Assembly: GCA_903903715.1 (NCBI GenBank)
Contig: CAIUZX010000172.1
Span: 1-8,161, forward strand
From: an uncultured Caulobacterales bacterium
Lineage (GTDB): Bacteria > Pseudomonadota > Alphaproteobacteria > Caulobacterales > Caulobacteraceae
Direction: 5' to 3'
DNA length: 8,161 nt
Positions within the stretch are counted from its first letter, which is position 1; the number at the start of each line of letters is the position of its first letter. The position numbers and the translations under genes are program-made. A model generated the notes under the pieces. It was not told where the DNA came from, searched no databases, and saw only the letters and a list, made by a program, of their open reading frames with translations. Positions 6,185 through 8,161 of this stretch are shown one piece after another.

Positions 6185-6966
6185 CTGGGCGCTCCTTTTA
6201 CAAGTTTGTGGGGCGAAAGTCCCGGTGAGTCATCTTCGTGAAAGCCGTCATTGACGATCCGCGAGATTTCCGACCCGCGCCTGAGAACAAATGCGCGGGC
6301 CAGACGATCCACCACGAGTAGGTTGTCGCGGAAGCTGACATTGACCACGGCTTCCTTCTTGTCGCCGTCGACAGCGAAGATCGCCGGCACATCCACGGAC
6401 GCGGGGAATTCGAAATAGGTCGATACGCCGTCGTCGAACACACGACTCGGCAGACCTTTTGCGGACCCTTCGAACGTGTAGGCGTGATTCAGATCCTTTG
6501 GAGGTGTCGGCGGGGCCGGAGGCGCAGATTCCGTCGTCAGCGCGGCGAGCTTGACAGGCTCCGGATATTCAAAGTGCAGGCTGAACACGACGGCGGAGTC
6601 GCCGCGTTTCCAGGACCGCCTGACGTGGAGGTCGAAATTGTAGGTGCGCAGGTTCGTCACCACCGCCATGTTGGTGGTGCTCAACCGATCAATCGGTTTG
6701 ACGAACAATAGGTTGGCGCGCCGGTTTGGCGTCACTTGCCAGCCCAGACTGTCGCCAATCGAGACGTTTTCGATCCGCTCCCCCGGCCCGAAGGTGATGG
6801 TGGTTGCAAACCCCAACGTGCCTTCGAGTTCGACGACCTGATCCGGCTCGTAGCGGACGATCCGAATGCGGGAGTCCGTTGCGCTTCGACCCGGCGTGAC
6901 GGCGCCCCAGGCCGTCACCGGCGTCACGAGGCAGACCACTGCGGCGATGACCGCGAACCGGTTCAT
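6181..6966 (-). CDS. virB9: Type IV secretion outer-membrane core protein VirB9
   Basis: A periplasmic / outer-membrane component of the type IV secretion core complex that binds VirB10 (and VirB7 where present). The 261 residues begin with a signal peptide (1-21, cleavage likely after AWG). The N-terminal domain has DSRIRIVRYEPDQVVELEG (31-49), PGERIENVSIGDSLGWQVTPN (61-81) and ANLLFVKP (84-91). A Pro-rich linker (149-157) leads to the C-terminal domain with YTFEGS (163-168), PSRVFDDG (173-180), YFEFP (184-188) and FVLRRGSEISRIVNDGF (226-242). All are family hallmarks. The only cysteine (12) is inside the signal peptide, so the mature protein cannot form the VirB7-VirB9 disulfide known from Agrobacterium. 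The start ATG overlaps the virB6 stop as ATGA, with AGGGAG eight bases upstream. Confidence 0.96.
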   Translation of the reverse strand: MNRFAVIAAVVCLVTPVTAWGAVTPGRSATDSRIRIVRYEPDQVVELEGTLGFATTITFGPGERIENVSIGDSLGWQVTPNRRANLLFVKPIDRLSTTNMAVVTNLRTYNFDLHVRRSWKRGDSAVVFSLHFEYPEPVKLAALTTESAPPAPPTPPKDLNHAYTFEGSAKGLPSRVFDDGVSTYFEFPASVDVPAIFAVDGDKKEAVVNVSFRDNLLVVDRLARAFVLRRGSEISRIVNDGFHEDDSPGLSPHKLVKGAPR

Positions 6967-8111
6967 GTGGACTTCTCCCTCGACTGGCCGACGCGATCCG
7001 CAAAGGCGTCTCGGCGGTAGGTTGCGCCCAGTCGATCCGGGCTTACGCCCTGCCCGCTCGAGGTGACGCTCGACGACGTGGCGCTCGTGGTCTGTCGCGT
7101 CGACAGGGTCGCCATATAGGCCGACCGTTGGACGGCTGAAGCGATCTGTTCGGCTCTCGACTGGGACACAATTGTCTGCACCTCCGTCGCTGTTCGGGAC
7201 GACGTCGCGCCAGCCGAGGCGCGCGGCGCAGGAAGCTTAAATCCTCCCGCTATCACTGCGCCCCCGACCACCAGAGCGCCCTGGGCCGCGGCGAAGACGA
7301 ACACCAGGGAGATGACCGCCGTCGCGAGATTGACGTCTGGCTGACCGAGGTCACGTCCGTGCGCCAGATCCGTCAACCAGGGCTGAAGCACCACCAGCAT
7401 GATGCTCGTCGTGATCCAGCAGACCATCGGCGCCAGCGCCGCGGCCAATACAGCTCTCAACCACCCAACAAAGAGACCCCGCGTCGCCTCGAACAGGAAC
7501 AAGGCGATGAAGATGGGTCCGATGGCGACCAACACCCCCACGGCGATGGTCGAGATCGCCAGGAAACCCGCCGTCGACATGAACAACATGGCCGCAGCTT
7601 TCCAGAGGCCGTCCGCCGCGGCCGCCGCCCCGCCGCTCAAGACCTGAGGGTTGGGGCCTGCAGCCTTTCCGAACGCTGTGGCGTCGAGCACGATCTGATC
7701 ATAGGCGAGTTGCAGGCCCTTGACGGGATCGCTTGAAAGGGTGGCGGCGCTGGCCGCTGCGGGACGGGCGACGATCCTTGCGAGTTCCACCGGGGCCTTG
7801 ATCGCGACGTCGAACACCAGCGTTTGAAACGCGGTCCAGTTCAGGGTCAAGGCGAGGATGAAGCCGATCTTGACCGCCATCATCGGCGCGTCGGCGAGCC
7901 TCGCCCCCCCCAGCCCCAACAGCAGACGGTATCCGACAATGGCGACATAGAGGGTCAGCAGAAGGGTCAGCGCCGTCGGAAAGACCGAGTCCGGTCCGGT
8001 GAGGGCGAAGTACCCAGCCTGGGAATAATAGCGGACATTGCAGTCGACCGCGGACAGCACGCTCTTCACGACGCCGGCGTCGACATTGGGGGCTGGACAC
8101 ACGCCGCTCAT
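6963..8111 (-). CDS. virB6: Type IV secretion polytopic inner-membrane protein VirB6
   Basis: VirB6/TrbL-family protein of the inner-membrane channel, contacting the transported DNA or protein substrate. The 382 residues have a periplasm-type N-terminus with two cysteines (5 and 24) and at least five strongly hydrophobic blocks: about 45-67, 77-100, 173-207 (long enough for two passes), 219-246 and 264-290. The block LLLTLYVAIVGYRLLLGLGG followed by MMAVKIGFILALTLNW, and GPIFIALFLFEATRGLFVGWLRAVLAAALAPM (198-229), are typical of the family. Residues 295-382 form a hydrophilic Ser/Thr-rich tail. The start ATG at 8111 has GGGAG seven bases upstream and overlaps the preceding stop as ATGA. It is directly coupled to virB9; in the canonical order virB7 and virB8 would lie between them. 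Confidence 0.92.
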   Translation of the reverse strand: MSGVCPAPNVDAGVVKSVLSAVDCNVRYYSQAGYFALTGPDSVFPTALTLLLTLYVAIVGYRLLLGLGGARLADAPMMAVKIGFILALTLNWTAFQTLVFDVAIKAPVELARIVARPAAASAATLSSDPVKGLQLAYDQIVLDATAFGKAAGPNPQVLSGGAAAAADGLWKAAAMLFMSTAGFLAISTIAVGVLVAIGPIFIALFLFEATRGLFVGWLRAVLAAALAPMVCWITTSIMLVVLQPWLTDLAHGRDLGQPDVNLATAVISLVFVFAAAQGALVVGGAVIAGGFKLPAPRASAGATSSRTATEVQTIVSQSRAEQIASAVQRSAYMATLSTRQTTSATSSSVTSSGQGVSPDRLGATYRRDAFADRVGQSREKST

Positions 8112-8161
8112 CTGCGCGCTCCCAGGTCTTCCGTCATGAAACGGTTCAGCCAGGCAGAAGG
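8108..8161 (-). CDS. 3' end of the gene upstream of virB6 (unidentified, cut by window edge)
   Basis: The last 17 codons before a TGA at 8110-8108 read PSAWLNRFMTEDLGARR. The stop overlaps the virB6 ATG (ATGA), exactly as at the other junctions of this operon, which supports a real coupled gene. By position it should be another type IV secretion component. The tail does not look like the usual VirB8 C-terminus, and VirB4 or VirB5 would fit the order, but 17 residues are too few to name it. Confidence 0.6.
   Translation of the reverse strand, partial: PSAWLNRFMTEDLGARR

Overview
The window (about 8.2 kb, high GC, tightly packed) looks like the chromosome of an alphaproteobacterium. Three things point there: recA is followed by alaS on the same strand, the recA promoter carries a perfect direct repeat of the alphaproteobacterial LexA type (GTTC-N7-GTTC), and the AlaRS, RecA and VirB proteins read like those of that class. 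A Caulobacterales-like host is my guess from the overall style; the sequence does not prove it.

Layout. Positions 1-918 (minus strand) hold the first 306 codons of alaS, cut by the left window edge. A 119-bp gap with nested inverted repeats separates it from recA (1038-2120, minus). A 342-bp divergent region (2121-2462) contains the SOS-controlled recA promoter. Three overlapping plus-strand genes follow (2463-4101). They are small membrane proteins whose architecture resembles the inner-membrane assembly platform of type II secretion / type IV pilus machines: a GspL/PilN-like, a GspM/PilO-like and a short GspC/GspN-like protein. After a 23-bp convergent gap, the minus-strand type IV secretion operon runs virB6 - virB9 - virB10 - virB11 (8111 down to 4125), preceded by the last 17 codons of another gene at the right edge.

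How the parts work together. The virB genes are joined by 4-base start/stop overlaps (ATGA or GTGA), so they are probably one translationally coupled operon. It encodes the polytopic inner-membrane channel protein, two core-complex proteins (VirB9 and VirB10) and the hexameric ATPase. virB7 and virB8 are not between virB6 and virB9. The three platform-like genes form their own coupled operon. No pilin, secretin or dedicated GspE/PilB ATPase is visible in the window.

The most interesting parts are this orphan mini-platform beside a conjugation-type secretion operon, its apparently shortened last gene at the junction, and the compact virB6-virB9 arrangement.
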